64,000 bases of DNA from Leeuwenhoekiella nanhaiensis (GTDB taxonomy: Bacteria; Bacteroidota; Bacteroidia; Flavobacteriales; Flavobacteriaceae), in assembly GCF_002744755.1 (NCBI RefSeq), contig NZ_KZ319295.1, positions 49,455 to 113,454 of the forward strand, read 5' to 3'. The notes under the pieces are model-generated. The model saw only the letters and a program-made list of their open reading frames with translations. It was not told the DNA's origin and ran no database searches. This document shows, one piece after another, positions 24,967 through 33,832 of the stretch. Within the stretch, counting starts at the first letter, position 1, and each line of letters starts with the position of its first letter. A program made the position numbers and the translations under genes.

Positions 24967-26820
24967 CTAGCGCGTTAAATTGATGATCATGGAAGTTCGC
25001 GGCATCACCGGAAGCGTATCGGTCAGCTGAAGCGCTTTTCCGGTAAGCAGCTCAAGACCCTGCTTATGCCCTGCCAATCCTTCGGTAAAACGCTTTAAAT
25101 CGAGCGTTTGCTTTTTTCTATTCAGGTTTAAGATCACCATCACCCGGTCTCCTTCCGCATTGTAACGGAAATAAACATAAAGATTTTTATCGGGAACATA
25201 CTGCAGCAGTTTACCGCTATGTACCACAGGATTGGCTTTTCGCCAGTTAAACAACTTCTTCGAAAAGTTGAAATACTGTTCCTGATAGGCATTACGGCCG
25301 TTTTTTTCGCTTTGCGGAAGAAAGGCGTTTTGCTTGTCTGCAGGCCAGCCTCCCGGAAAATCGTGACGTATATCGCCATCGCCTTTATTCTTGTCCCCCT
25401 GCATCCCAATCTCACTGCCGTAATACACCTGCGGAATCCCACGGGTGGTACAGATGAGGCTCATCGCCAGTTTATAATCTTCAAAAGCGCCCTTTACGCG
25501 GGTATTGAAGCGCTGGGTGTCGTGATTTTCGGCAAAGACCAGAATGTTGTTGGGATTTGGATAAAAGAAATCGTTTACAAAATTCTCATACACGCGGGTG
25601 ACGCCCTGATCCCACTGTTCCTCTTCCACAAATATCTTGTCTAGCGCGTCGTGCAGGGTAAAATCCATCACCGTAGGTAAATGGGTGTTGTAATCCTGTA
25701 AGGCCCCTATTTTGCTGTCTTTTTGCCAATAGGCGATTTGAGCGGAATCGTGCAGCCAGACCTCTCCTACGATATTGAAATTGGGGTACTCATCCATCAA
25801 AGCTTTGGTCCATTTGGCGATGCCCTGCTTGTGATTGTAGCTGTAGGTATCTACCCGCAAGCCATCTAAATCAGCATACTCAACCCACCAAATCGCGTTC
25901 TGAATGAGGTAGTTGAGCACCAGCGGATTGCTTTGGTTCAAATCGGGCATTGTGGGGACAAACCAGCCTTCTTCGTAGATTTTTTGATCAATTTGAGCCG
26001 CGTAAGGATCAAATTGTGTGGTCATACGATGGTTGGTATTGGTAAACGCATCAAACTGGTGAATCCAGTCTCGTGTAGGTAAATCCTGAATAATCCAGTG
26101 CTGCAAGCCCCAATGATTGGTCACATAATCGTGAATGAGTTTCATACCGCGCTTGTGCAATTCGGCAGACAGCTGCACATAGTCTTCATTGCTGCCGTAA
26201 CGCGGGTCTATGTTATACACATCGCTTTGGGCATAGCCGTGATAGGAATAAGTCTTGTCATCATCTTCGCAAAGCGGCGTACTCCAGATAGCAGTTGCAC
26301 CCAGATCTTTTAAATAATCAAGATGGTCTATGATCCCTTTGATGTCGCCACCGTGACGGCCGCCGGGTTTGGTGCGATCTGCCTTTTCAGCCATTTTAGG
26401 ATGTGAGTCGCCTGCCGGATTTCCGTTTGCAAACCGATCGGGCATAAGCAAATAGATCAGGTCTGCATTGTCAAAACCCTTTCGCAAAGCGGAATGTTCC
26501 CGGCGCTCTTTAAACGAATAGGATTGTTTAATTTGTGGGCTTCCCTCCTTTTGAAAGCGAAGCTCATAATCGCCTGCTGCTACCGAAGCCGTGTTTATGG
26601 TTACAAAAAGATAATTGGGATTTTCGGTTTTGGTCACTTCAAGAATGGGCATTTCTGCCGAAGCATCTACCTCATACGAAGCGATGTCCTTGCCGTATAC
26701 CAAAAGCTGCAAACTGTCGCGTTGCATACCTTCCCACCAGAAGGGCGGTTCAACACGTGCTATCTGAGCCTGAGCCATTACCGAAAATACTAAGAGAATA
26801 CCTAAAGAAAAGTTTTTCAT
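24967..26820 (-). CDS. GH13 neopullulanase / cyclomaltodextrinase-like enzyme (SusA-like)
   Basis: A 617-residue periplasmic enzyme with a signal peptide ending MAQAQ at residue 19. Residues ~20-105 are a cyclomaltodextrinase N-terminal domain (IARVEPPFWWEGM...LQLLVYGKDI). The GH13 barrel follows with region I DYVTNH, GLRVD324, GEVW with E353, and FAENHD434. The architecture matches SusA and related neopullulanases, which cut imported maltooligosaccharides. The frame has a second ATG six bases upstream (26826, adding MY); MKNFSLGIL at 26820 gives the cleaner signal. It starts the two-gene amylase operon and lies 135+ bases downstream of lacI. Confidence 0.93.
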   Translation of the reverse strand: MKNFSLGILLVFSVMAQAQIARVEPPFWWEGMQRDSLQLLVYGKDIASYEVDASAEMPILEVTKTENPNYLFVTINTASVAAGDYELRFQKEGSPQIKQSYSFKERREHSALRKGFDNADLIYLLMPDRFANGNPAGDSHPKMAEKADRTKPGGRHGGDIKGIIDHLDYLKDLGATAIWSTPLCEDDDKTYSYHGYAQSDVYNIDPRYGSNEDYVQLSAELHKRGMKLIHDYVTNHWGLQHWIIQDLPTRDWIHQFDAFTNTNHRMTTQFDPYAAQIDQKIYEEGWFVPTMPDLNQSNPLVLNYLIQNAIWWVEYADLDGLRVDTYSYNHKQGIAKWTKALMDEYPNFNIVGEVWLHDSAQIAYWQKDSKIGALQDYNTHLPTVMDFTLHDALDKIFVEEEQWDQGVTRVYENFVNDFFYPNPNNILVFAENHDTQRFNTRVKGAFEDYKLAMSLICTTRGIPQVYYGSEIGMQGDKNKGDGDIRHDFPGGWPADKQNAFLPQSEKNGRNAYQEQYFNFSKKLFNWRKANPVVHSGKLLQYVPDKNLYVYFRYNAEGDRVMVILNLNRKKQTLDLKRFTEGLAGHKQGLELLTGKALQLTDTLPVMPRTSMIINLTR

Positions 26821-26961
26821 ATACACCGTTTTACCCCAGTAGGGTTTAGACTAAAAATCGTGTGTGAAATGAAAAGTGATGGTAAATATAAATAAATTAC
26901 CTAAAGCCTATGCAAGGAGAGGTATTTAGATTTGAGTCGGGGCTGTTTGCAAAATGGCAAA

Positions 26962-27993
26962 CTAATCCTGCTTTCCAAGCGTAGATTCCCGCTCAATAAG
27001 TGACGTAGGGATTACTGTGGTGCGGTAATTTTCGTCCTGTTTTGATGATTCCAGACGTTCGATAAGCATACCGGCCGCAGCACGGCCTATTTCATCCCCG
27101 TGCTGATCTACTGCAGTAATGGAAGGCGTCGCATATTTAAGCAACTTTCCGTCAGAAAACCCTATGATTGCCACATCCTGAGGTATGCGCTTGCCTTGCT
27201 CCTGAAGCAGTTTCATCGCAATGACCGAAAAATATTCATTAACCCCCAGAACGGCATCAAATTCCTGATTATTTACAAGATCGGCGATTTGATCTTCAGC
27301 AGTATCAACCTGATCTATTGCGACCATGAGTTGTTCTTCTACGGGAAGAACGTGATCTGCCAAAGCCTTTTTATACCCTTCTTTACGTAAATAACCTACG
27401 CTGATATGGTCTTGTGTGGTTATTAGGGCGATACGTCTGCACCCTCGCTCTATGAAATGACTAACTCCGGTGTAAGCTCCCCGCATATCGTCAACAATGA
27501 CCTTGTCACTGATTACCTTATCGGTTACCCGATCAATCATAACCAGAGGCATTCCCTGATTTTCGACTTCTATAAGGTGTTTATAATCCTCCTTTAACTG
27601 CGTTTCTTTGGAAAGTGAAATGATAAATCCGTCAACGATTCCGCCCTGCGCAAACATTTCTATACTCAAAACCTCTTTTTCAAAAGATTCGTTGGAAACA
27701 CATACCAACACGTTATATCCTTTATGATGAGCTACTTCTTCAACTCCCTTAAGCACGGTGGTAAAAAAATCGTGAGTAATTTCGGGAATGATCAGCGCAA
27801 TATGCTTCGTGCGCTGGTTAAGCAGGCTTACCGCTATGTTATTGGGCTTATAGTTGTAAAGCTTGGCAAACGCCTGAACTTTTTGGCGGGTATCCTCGCC
27901 AATCTCTGGATTGTTTTTTAAGGACTTGGAAACCGTAGAAATAGACACATCCAGTTCTTTGGCAATATCCTTTAAGGTGATTTTTCGTTTCAT
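26962..27993 (-). CDS. LacI family transcriptional regulator of the alpha-glucan locus
   Basis: A 343-residue regulator. The helix-turn-helix and hinge are canonical (ITLKDIAKELDVSISTVSKSLK, then YKPNNIAVSLLNQRTKHIALIIPEI), followed by a two-lobe periplasmic-binding-type effector domain with AIIGFSDGKLLKYATPSITAVDQ near the C-terminus. Position between the GH13 operon and the divergent susCDEF operon makes it the likely regulator of both, sensing maltose-type sugars. A perfect palindrome at 28075-28090 is a fitting operator, so autoregulation is possible. This locus has a LacI protein where Bacteroides uses the membrane-bound SusR. A short inverted repeat (GTTTGC/GCAAAC, 26945-26962) overlaps its stop codon. 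Confidence 0.92.
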   Translation of the reverse strand: MKRKITLKDIAKELDVSISTVSKSLKNNPEIGEDTRQKVQAFAKLYNYKPNNIAVSLLNQRTKHIALIIPEITHDFFTTVLKGVEEVAHHKGYNVLVCVSNESFEKEVLSIEMFAQGGIVDGFIISLSKETQLKEDYKHLIEVENQGMPLVMIDRVTDKVISDKVIVDDMRGAYTGVSHFIERGCRRIALITTQDHISVGYLRKEGYKKALADHVLPVEEQLMVAIDQVDTAEDQIADLVNNQEFDAVLGVNEYFSVIAMKLLQEQGKRIPQDVAIIGFSDGKLLKYATPSITAVDQHGDEIGRAAAGMLIERLESSKQDENYRTTVIPTSLIERESTLGKQD

Positions 27994-28074
27994 AGCTTAT
28001 AGTGAAGACTGAAAAAATTTAAATACGAACAGATGCATTTGGAATCTATTGTATCAGGTTTAAAACTTTTCAAC

Positions 28075-28090
28075 ACTCTAACGTTAGAGT
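28075..28090. promoter_or_regulatory. Perfect 16-bp palindrome, candidate LacI operator
   Basis: ACTCTAACGTTAGAGT is perfectly self-complementary with a central CG, the hallmark of LacI-family operators. It lies in the 212-base divergent region between lacI and susC, about 46 bases upstream of a TAAATTCG (28136-28143) that is one base off the -7 consensus. Function is inferred. Confidence 0.65.
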
Positions 28091-28205
28091 TAGTTGTAGA
28101 ACCTTAACCTATACAATATTAACAACCTCATTTGCTAAATTCGCAATGTGAAGTGAAAAATTAGAATAAACTAACACAAAAACGCAGTTCAATTCAAACA
28201 ATTTT

Positions 28206-31124
28206 ATGAAAATTTTATTAAAAGGAATACTCTTCCTCTTGCTTTCTCTGCCGATTACATCGATTGCGCAGTCAACAGTAAGCGGAACAGTAGTTGATGC
28301 TACCGGGCAAATGCCTATTCCCGGGGTAAATGTTCTTGTTGAAGGCACAACAAATGGTACGACCACAGACTTTGATGGTAATTACACACTTAGCGGCGTA
28401 AATGAAGGGGCTACGATCAGTTTTTCGTATTTGGGTTTTAGAACTCAAACGATTCCGTTTACGGGCCAGTCAAACCTGGATGTTACCCTTACCGAAGATG
28501 CCGCGGAACTGGATGCTGTGGTCGTTGTAGGTTATGGTACAACTACTAAGAAAGATTTGACCGGATCTGTTTCTCTTGTCGGGGAAAAAGACTTCAATAA
28601 AGGGAATAACGTAACCGCAGAAAATCTTTTGAACGGTCGTGTTGCCGGTCTTACCATCAACACCGGCGGATCTCCCGGTGCAAGTTCTGAAATCAGAATA
28701 CGTGGAGGAGCCTCTCTTAATGCATCAAACAGTCCGTTAATTGTAATTGACGGTCTTCCTATTAATAACGTAGCCAGTGGTGGTCGCTCGGTTCTTTCTT
28801 CAATAAACCCGGCCGACATTGAGTCGTTTTCGGTTTTAAAAGATGCGTCAGCTGCCGCGATTTATGGGAACCGGGGTGCTAACGGGGTTATTATCATAAC
28901 AACTAAAAAAGGTAAACAAGGTTTAAAAGTGAATTTTGACAGCCAGGCTAGTGTTGCCCGTCTTACTGACAAGATTGACATTTTTAACGCCAATGACTAC
29001 CGAAGCCTAATTAATGAGCGTTTTCCGGATCAAACCGGATTTTTAGGCAATGCCAATACAGACTGGCAGGATGCCATCTATCAGGATGCATTTTCCTCTC
29101 AGCATAACCTTTCAGTAAGTGGTAATATCGCAGACATTTTGCCTACGAGACTATCGGTTAGCAGGGCAGATCAGGAAGGTTTGCGCAAAACGTCTTCTTT
29201 TGAGCGTACCACTACATCGCTTTCTCTTAACCCACGTTTTTTTGACGGGGCTTTAAAAATTGATTTTAATGCTAACTTAAGCTGGGAGCGCAACCGCTTT
29301 GCACCGGGTGTAGAAGGTAGCGCCTTTCAATTCAATCCTACGCAACCTATTTACGATCCCAATTCAAGATACGGCGGCTATTACGAGTACACCAATGAGA
29401 ACGGACTCGCTTTAGGTAACGTACCGCGTAACCCGGTTGCCCAATTGATGCAAACTCAGGATATTGCCAGCGTACGCCGCTACTATGGAAATTTTAAGGT
29501 TGACTATAAGCTTCCGTTTTATGAGCCTTTACGAGCTGTGGTAAACCTGGGGATTGACAACAGTGAGTCTGACCGCTTTTTTGAGATAGACCGTAACAGT
29601 GCTTTAGGAACAAATGCTCTTGAAGGTGAAGAATTGGGAGTACGTTCAGATACCGACTTTAAATCGTCCAACCGCTTGTTAGATGCCTATTTGGTGCATA
29701 CCAAGGCTTTTGGAGATTTCAATACCGAAATAACTGCCGGTTACTCTTATCAGATTTTTGAAAACGAAAACTTTACAACAGGTAACGTAAGAGACCCAAA
29801 TGCCGCTCCACCGGAGCTTACTTTAGATCCGGATGTGGTTTTGCTGGCTTATTTCGCCCGTGGTAATTTTAACTACAAACAGAAGTATTTCCTAAGCGCT
29901 TCGATACGCCGCGATGGTACTTCAAGATTTGGTGAGGATGAGCGCTTTGGGTATTTCCCTGCAATCTCAGGTGCGTGGCAACTATCTGATGAAGATTTCT
30001 TAAAAGATTCTAATACGGTTAGTCTTTTGAAACTGAGAGCCGGTTATGGTATCACCGGGCAGCAGGATATTGGTTCTGCCTATGATTACCTTGCTCGCTA
30101 TGGTCTGGGTAATACCATTTCACAGTATCAGTTTGGAGATCAATTTTACACAATTGGTCAGCCCTTTTACCGTAACGCCGGTATTAAGTGGGAAGAAATA
30201 ACCGAATATAACCTGGGTCTGGATTATGGCTTCTTAAACGGTAAACTAAGCGGTTCTCTTGATTTCTTCCGAAAAGAATCTGATGACCTGCTTTCACAGG
30301 CTCCCGTTCCTGATGGAGTAAACTTCTCTAACCAGGGCTTCCAGAACATTGGAAAATTTACCACTCAGGGTATTGAATTTGTTGTGGATTATAACCTGGC
30401 CTCTAATGAAGATTTTAATTGGAATGTCAATTATAACGTAACCTATATAGACCGTGAGATAGATCGTCTTGCTTTTGGTCAGGACATTCTGGTACAGGGT
30501 ATTGCCGGAGGTACCGGTAACACCATACAGGTTCAGCGTCAGGGTTTTGCTCCTAACTCCTTCTTCGTTTACCGTCAGCTCTACGATACAGCTGGCCAGC
30601 CTATAGAAGGTGCTTATGTTGATGTAAACGGCGATGGCATCCTAAACGATGATGATAAATACATCGCCGGCAATGGCCGTGCAGATGTTACGATGGGCTT
30701 TCAATCTTCTATGAATTATAAGAATTGGGATTTCAGCTTTAACATGCGCGCCAGTTTTGGAAATGATATTTACAATAACGTAAATTCAGGTAATGCACAG
30801 TATGGTAATGTGTTTAGAACGGTATTAAACAACGTTCCTACTCAGGTATTGGAATCTGATTTTGTGAATACTCCAGATGTGATTCTTTCTGATTATTATT
30901 TAGAAGATGCAGATTTCCTTAGAATGGATAACATCACTCTGGGTTATACTTTTGACGAAGATAAAATCGGCAAAGGAAGTTTACGCCTGTGGACAGGGGT
31001 TCAAAATGTTTTTGTAATTACGGACTATTCAGGTCTTGACCCTGAAATAACTAACAACGGTGTAGACAATACCATCTTCCCAAGAGGTCGCACCTTCTTA
31101 TTTGGATTGAATTATGGATTTTAA
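28206..31124 (+). CDS. SusC-like TonB-dependent oligosaccharide transporter
   Basis: A 972-residue outer-membrane transporter. Order: signal peptide ending SIAQ (~22), carboxypeptidase-regulatory-like beta domain (~24-105, STVSGTVVDATGQMPIPGVN), plug domain (~110-235, VVVVGYGTTTKKDLTGSVSL, IRIRGGASLNASNSPLIVIDG, YGNRGANGVIIITTKKG), then the 22-strand barrel ending FLFGLNYGF with the terminal aromatic. It imports sugar chains captured by the adjacent SusD lipoprotein, with energy from TonB. The genes around it indicate starch/glycogen-type alpha-glucan oligosaccharides. It is the first gene of the rightward operon and is presumably under LacI control. Confidence 0.96.
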   Translation: MKILLKGILFLLLSLPITSIAQSTVSGTVVDATGQMPIPGVNVLVEGTTNGTTTDFDGNYTLSGVNEGATISFSYLGFRTQTIPFTGQSNLDVTLTEDAAELDAVVVVGYGTTTKKDLTGSVSLVGEKDFNKGNNVTAENLLNGRVAGLTINTGGSPGASSEIRIRGGASLNASNSPLIVIDGLPINNVASGGRSVLSSINPADIESFSVLKDASAAAIYGNRGANGVIIITTKKGKQGLKVNFDSQASVARLTDKIDIFNANDYRSLINERFPDQTGFLGNANTDWQDAIYQDAFSSQHNLSVSGNIADILPTRLSVSRADQEGLRKTSSFERTTTSLSLNPRFFDGALKIDFNANLSWERNRFAPGVEGSAFQFNPTQPIYDPNSRYGGYYEYTNENGLALGNVPRNPVAQLMQTQDIASVRRYYGNFKVDYKLPFYEPLRAVVNLGIDNSESDRFFEIDRNSALGTNALEGEELGVRSDTDFKSSNRLLDAYLVHTKAFGDFNTEITAGYSYQIFENENFTTGNVRDPNAAPPELTLDPDVVLLAYFARGNFNYKQKYFLSASIRRDGTSRFGEDERFGYFPAISGAWQLSDEDFLKDSNTVSLLKLRAGYGITGQQDIGSAYDYLARYGLGNTISQYQFGDQFYTIGQPFYRNAGIKWEEITEYNLGLDYGFLNGKLSGSLDFFRKESDDLLSQAPVPDGVNFSNQGFQNIGKFTTQGIEFVVDYNLASNEDFNWNVNYNVTYIDREIDRLAFGQDILVQGIAGGTGNTIQVQRQGFAPNSFFVYRQLYDTAGQPIEGAYVDVNGDGILNDDDKYIAGNGRADVTMGFQSSMNYKNWDFSFNMRASFGNDIYNNVNSGNAQYGNVFRTVLNNVPTQVLESDFVNTPDVILSDYYLEDADFLRMDNITLGYTFDEDKIGKGSLRLWTGVQNVFVITDYSGLDPEITNNGVDNTIFPRGRTFLFGLNYGF

Positions 31125-31134
31125 ACTAAAAAAT

Positions 31135-32739
31135 ATGCTCAAATTAAAAACATTCGCCTGTATGCTTCTCCTGGGAGGTGCATTCCTTTCGTGCGAATCG
31201 GACTTAGACGTTACTCCTCAGGATGACGATGAGCTGCTTGCTGATGGTTTCTTTGAGACCGAAGGAGCCTATAAACAAGCGCTTGCAGGCGTTTATGCAA
31301 ACCTCAGTTTAACCAGCATCAATGATCCGGGAGGTTCTAACATTGCCGGTCTTGACGCGGGTACCGGTCAATACATTCGTGGTTTGTTTAATCTGGAAAA
31401 CCTCTCTACAGATGAAGTGATCTGGACCTATGAGAACGACCCGGGATTACGCGGTATGCAGCGCAATACCTGGAGTTCTGACAACCCGTTAATCTTAGGT
31501 GTTTTTGCACGTGCTTCTTATGAAATAGCGCTGGCTAATGAATTTCTAAGACAAACTACTTCCGAAAAACTAAGCAGCAGAGGTGTTAGCGGAACTCTGG
31601 TTGGAGACATTCAGGTTTACCGTGCAGAGGCTCGTGTTTTGAGAGCTTTGGCTAACTATCACCTGCTTGATATGTTTGGGAAGGCTCCCTTTGTGACTGA
31701 AAATGATGATGTGGGATTTGATCAGGTACCTGAAATTGTGGGTGCTGATCTGTTTACCTATATCGAAACTGAATTGACCGAAGCTCTACCCGATCTGGTT
31801 GCTGCACGTCAAAATGAATATGCCCGCGTTGATCAGGGTGTTGCCAATATGCTTTTGGCTAAACTCTACTTAAATGCCGAAGTATATACCGGTACTGCAC
31901 GTTATGCGGATTGTATTGAAGTTTGTGAAACCCTTATAGGCAGTGGCTACAGTCTAACACCAAACTATCTGTTCAACTTTATGGCAGATAACAATTCTAA
32001 CGGTGCACAGAATGAAATCATTTTCCCAATTACTAACGACGGAGCCAATACACAAAACTTTGGCGGTACCACAATCATCATTCAGGGTGAGGTGGGAATT
32101 CCTGAAAACAACGGGGAAAGCCTTGGGGTAAATCCGGGTGGTTTTGGTGGTTTATTTCGTGTAAGACCTGAATTTGCAAGGTTGTTTACCGAAAATCCAT
32201 TGTATCAAAGTGATGCGCGTAACACACTGATTACACAAGATCGTCCTATAGAAATTGACAACATCGGCAATACGGCTCAGGGATATTTGATTACCAAATT
32301 TTCAAACCGAACCTCTACAGGTGGTTTTGGTAGTGACCGTACCTTTACTGATACCGATTATCCGCTTTTCCGTTATGCAGATGTACTTTTAATGTATGCG
32401 GAAGCCGTACTACGCGGAGGTGGCGGTTCAGAAAGCCTGGCTCTGGAATATGTTAACGACCTGCGCGAGCGTGCTTTCGGGGATACTTCCGGAAACATCA
32501 CACAGGCTCAGTTAACACTTGATTTCATCTTAGATGAGCGTTCCCGCGAATTGTACTGGGAAAGCCACCGCAGACAGGATTTAATCCGTTTTGGTCTGTA
32601 TACCGGTAGCAGCTATCTGTGGTCTTATAAAGGCGGACCCCAATCAGGAACGGCTATACCCGATTTCCGTAAATTGTTCCCGGTTCCTAACCAAAGTTTG
32701 TCTTCCAATTCAAACCTAACCCAAAACACAGGGTACTAG
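31135..32739 (+). CDS. SusD-like glycan-binding lipoprotein
   Basis: A 534-residue SusD/RagB protein with lipobox Cys20 (GGAFLSC). The N-terminal TPR-like part contains ALAGVYANLS and the typical RAEARVLRALANYHLLDMFGKAPF, and the C-terminus has YPLFRYADVLLMYAEAV and the RRQDLIRFG / LFPVPNQSLSSN motifs. It forms the lid of the SusC barrel and binds the glycan at the cell surface. The frame is open from 31114, inside the susC end, but the ATG at 31135 starts the signal sequence and leaves a 10-base gap after susC. Co-translation with susC is expected. Confidence 0.95.
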   Translation: MLKLKTFACMLLLGGAFLSCESDLDVTPQDDDELLADGFFETEGAYKQALAGVYANLSLTSINDPGGSNIAGLDAGTGQYIRGLFNLENLSTDEVIWTYENDPGLRGMQRNTWSSDNPLILGVFARASYEIALANEFLRQTTSEKLSSRGVSGTLVGDIQVYRAEARVLRALANYHLLDMFGKAPFVTENDDVGFDQVPEIVGADLFTYIETELTEALPDLVAARQNEYARVDQGVANMLLAKLYLNAEVYTGTARYADCIEVCETLIGSGYSLTPNYLFNFMADNNSNGAQNEIIFPITNDGANTQNFGGTTIIIQGEVGIPENNGESLGVNPGGFGGLFRVRPEFARLFTENPLYQSDARNTLITQDRPIEIDNIGNTAQGYLITKFSNRTSTGGFGSDRTFTDTDYPLFRYADVLLMYAEAVLRGGGGSESLALEYVNDLRERAFGDTSGNITQAQLTLDFILDERSRELYWESHRRQDLIRFGLYTGSSYLWSYKGGPQSGTAIPDFRKLFPVPNQSLSSNSNLTQNTGY

Positions 32740-32759
32740 AATATTAAAAATTGAAAACT

Positions 32760-33827
32760 ATGATCGCATTATTGAAAAAAAGTCTCTTCCTGAGCGCACT
32801 GGTGCTACTGGCATCCTGTAGTGAAGAAGACGAGAAACTTACGGTTGATGCAGAAGAAGCCGCTTTGGTTGCTAATCTTGACATAGACCGTATTTCCTTA
32901 GATCAGACCAACCCCGGAAATCCCGCGGTTACCGTTAGCTGGTCTGAAGCAGAATACAGCATACCCACACCTATAAGTTATGTGGTACAATTTGCTAATA
33001 CTACCGATTTTGAAAATCCGGTAAACGCTGCAAACACCACAAATACAGAGGTAACCCTGGCTATGAGCGCTGTAAATAATTCGGCCAATGCTCTGGGCTT
33101 TGTTCCCTTTGAGTGGCAACAGGCCTACATCAGGGTTAAAGCTTCTATAGGTACAACTGACTCTCAGATTCAGTACTCTGAGCCTATAGAGGTTATGCTC
33201 TACCCCTATTTCTCCTATCCGTATGACGATTATTATCTGGTAGGAGCGGCTACAGCACCGGGATGGAGTAATGACAATAATAATCCGCTTCTTTTCCGCA
33301 ATCCCTTTAACGAAAATCAATACAGCTATACCGGAAAGTTTAATCAGGACTTCTTTAAAATCCTTGCTCAACGCGGGCAATGGGCGCCTCAATACGGCGT
33401 AGAAGGTGGTAATCTGAAACTCAGAGCTACTGAAGATCAACCGGACCCACCGGCAATTGAATCTACTGTTTCCGGTTATCGCACCCTTTCAATCAACCTG
33501 GCAAACAATACGTACTCGTTTGAGGAAGTTGAAACGGTTCCCGAAGCCTTCAGTTCTGTTACTGTAACCGGAAATGCAGGAGGAGATGTATCATTAACTG
33601 CACTTGCTTTTGATCCTCACATCTGGTACGTACGCTCCACTCCATTAGAAAGTGGTTCGATCACCTTTTCAGCTAACGGCATGACTTATGGAGGAGAGAC
33701 TGAATTTTCAGGTACTGCAACTGTTGATGGCGGAAACATTCCGGTACCCGTTAAAGATGACTACGAGATCTGGTTTAATGATATTACCGGAGAATATGCA
33801 ATGATTCCTCTTAACTTTTCTAAATAA
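32760..33827 (+). CDS. SusE-like surface glycan-binding lipoprotein
   Basis: A 355-residue lipoprotein (Cys20 in LLASC). The N-terminal ~130 residues are the SusE Ig-like domain (PGNPAVTVSWSEAEY), followed by starch-binding-type modules beginning YYLVGAATAPGWSNDNNNP and FDPHIWYVRS. The second and third modules share patterns with the next gene, so the pair looks like a duplication. A TTG nine bases upstream could also start translation; I chose the ATG at 32760. It likely binds alpha-glucans at the outer surface, feeding SusD/SusC. It is separated from susD by 20 bases and from the next gene by five. Confidence 0.88.
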   Translation: MIALLKKSLFLSALVLLASCSEEDEKLTVDAEEAALVANLDIDRISLDQTNPGNPAVTVSWSEAEYSIPTPISYVVQFANTTDFENPVNAANTTNTEVTLAMSAVNNSANALGFVPFEWQQAYIRVKASIGTTDSQIQYSEPIEVMLYPYFSYPYDDYYLVGAATAPGWSNDNNNPLLFRNPFNENQYSYTGKFNQDFFKILAQRGQWAPQYGVEGGNLKLRATEDQPDPPAIESTVSGYRTLSINLANNTYSFEEVETVPEAFSSVTVTGNAGGDVSLTALAFDPHIWYVRSTPLESGSITFSANGMTYGGETEFSGTATVDGGNIPVPVKDDYEIWFNDITGEYAMIPLNFSK

Positions 33828-33832
33828 GAAGT

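Noticed and set aside
26945..26962. Inverted repeat GTTTGC/GCAAAC at the lacI stop considered as terminator or operator
   Set aside because: Arms are only six bases and no T tract follows on the minus strand; too weak to list separately.
32898..33440. Minus-strand frame of 180 residues inside the SusE-like gene
   Set aside because: Long but fully antisense to a clear lipoprotein gene; its sequence is a shadow of the Asn/Asp-rich coding strand.
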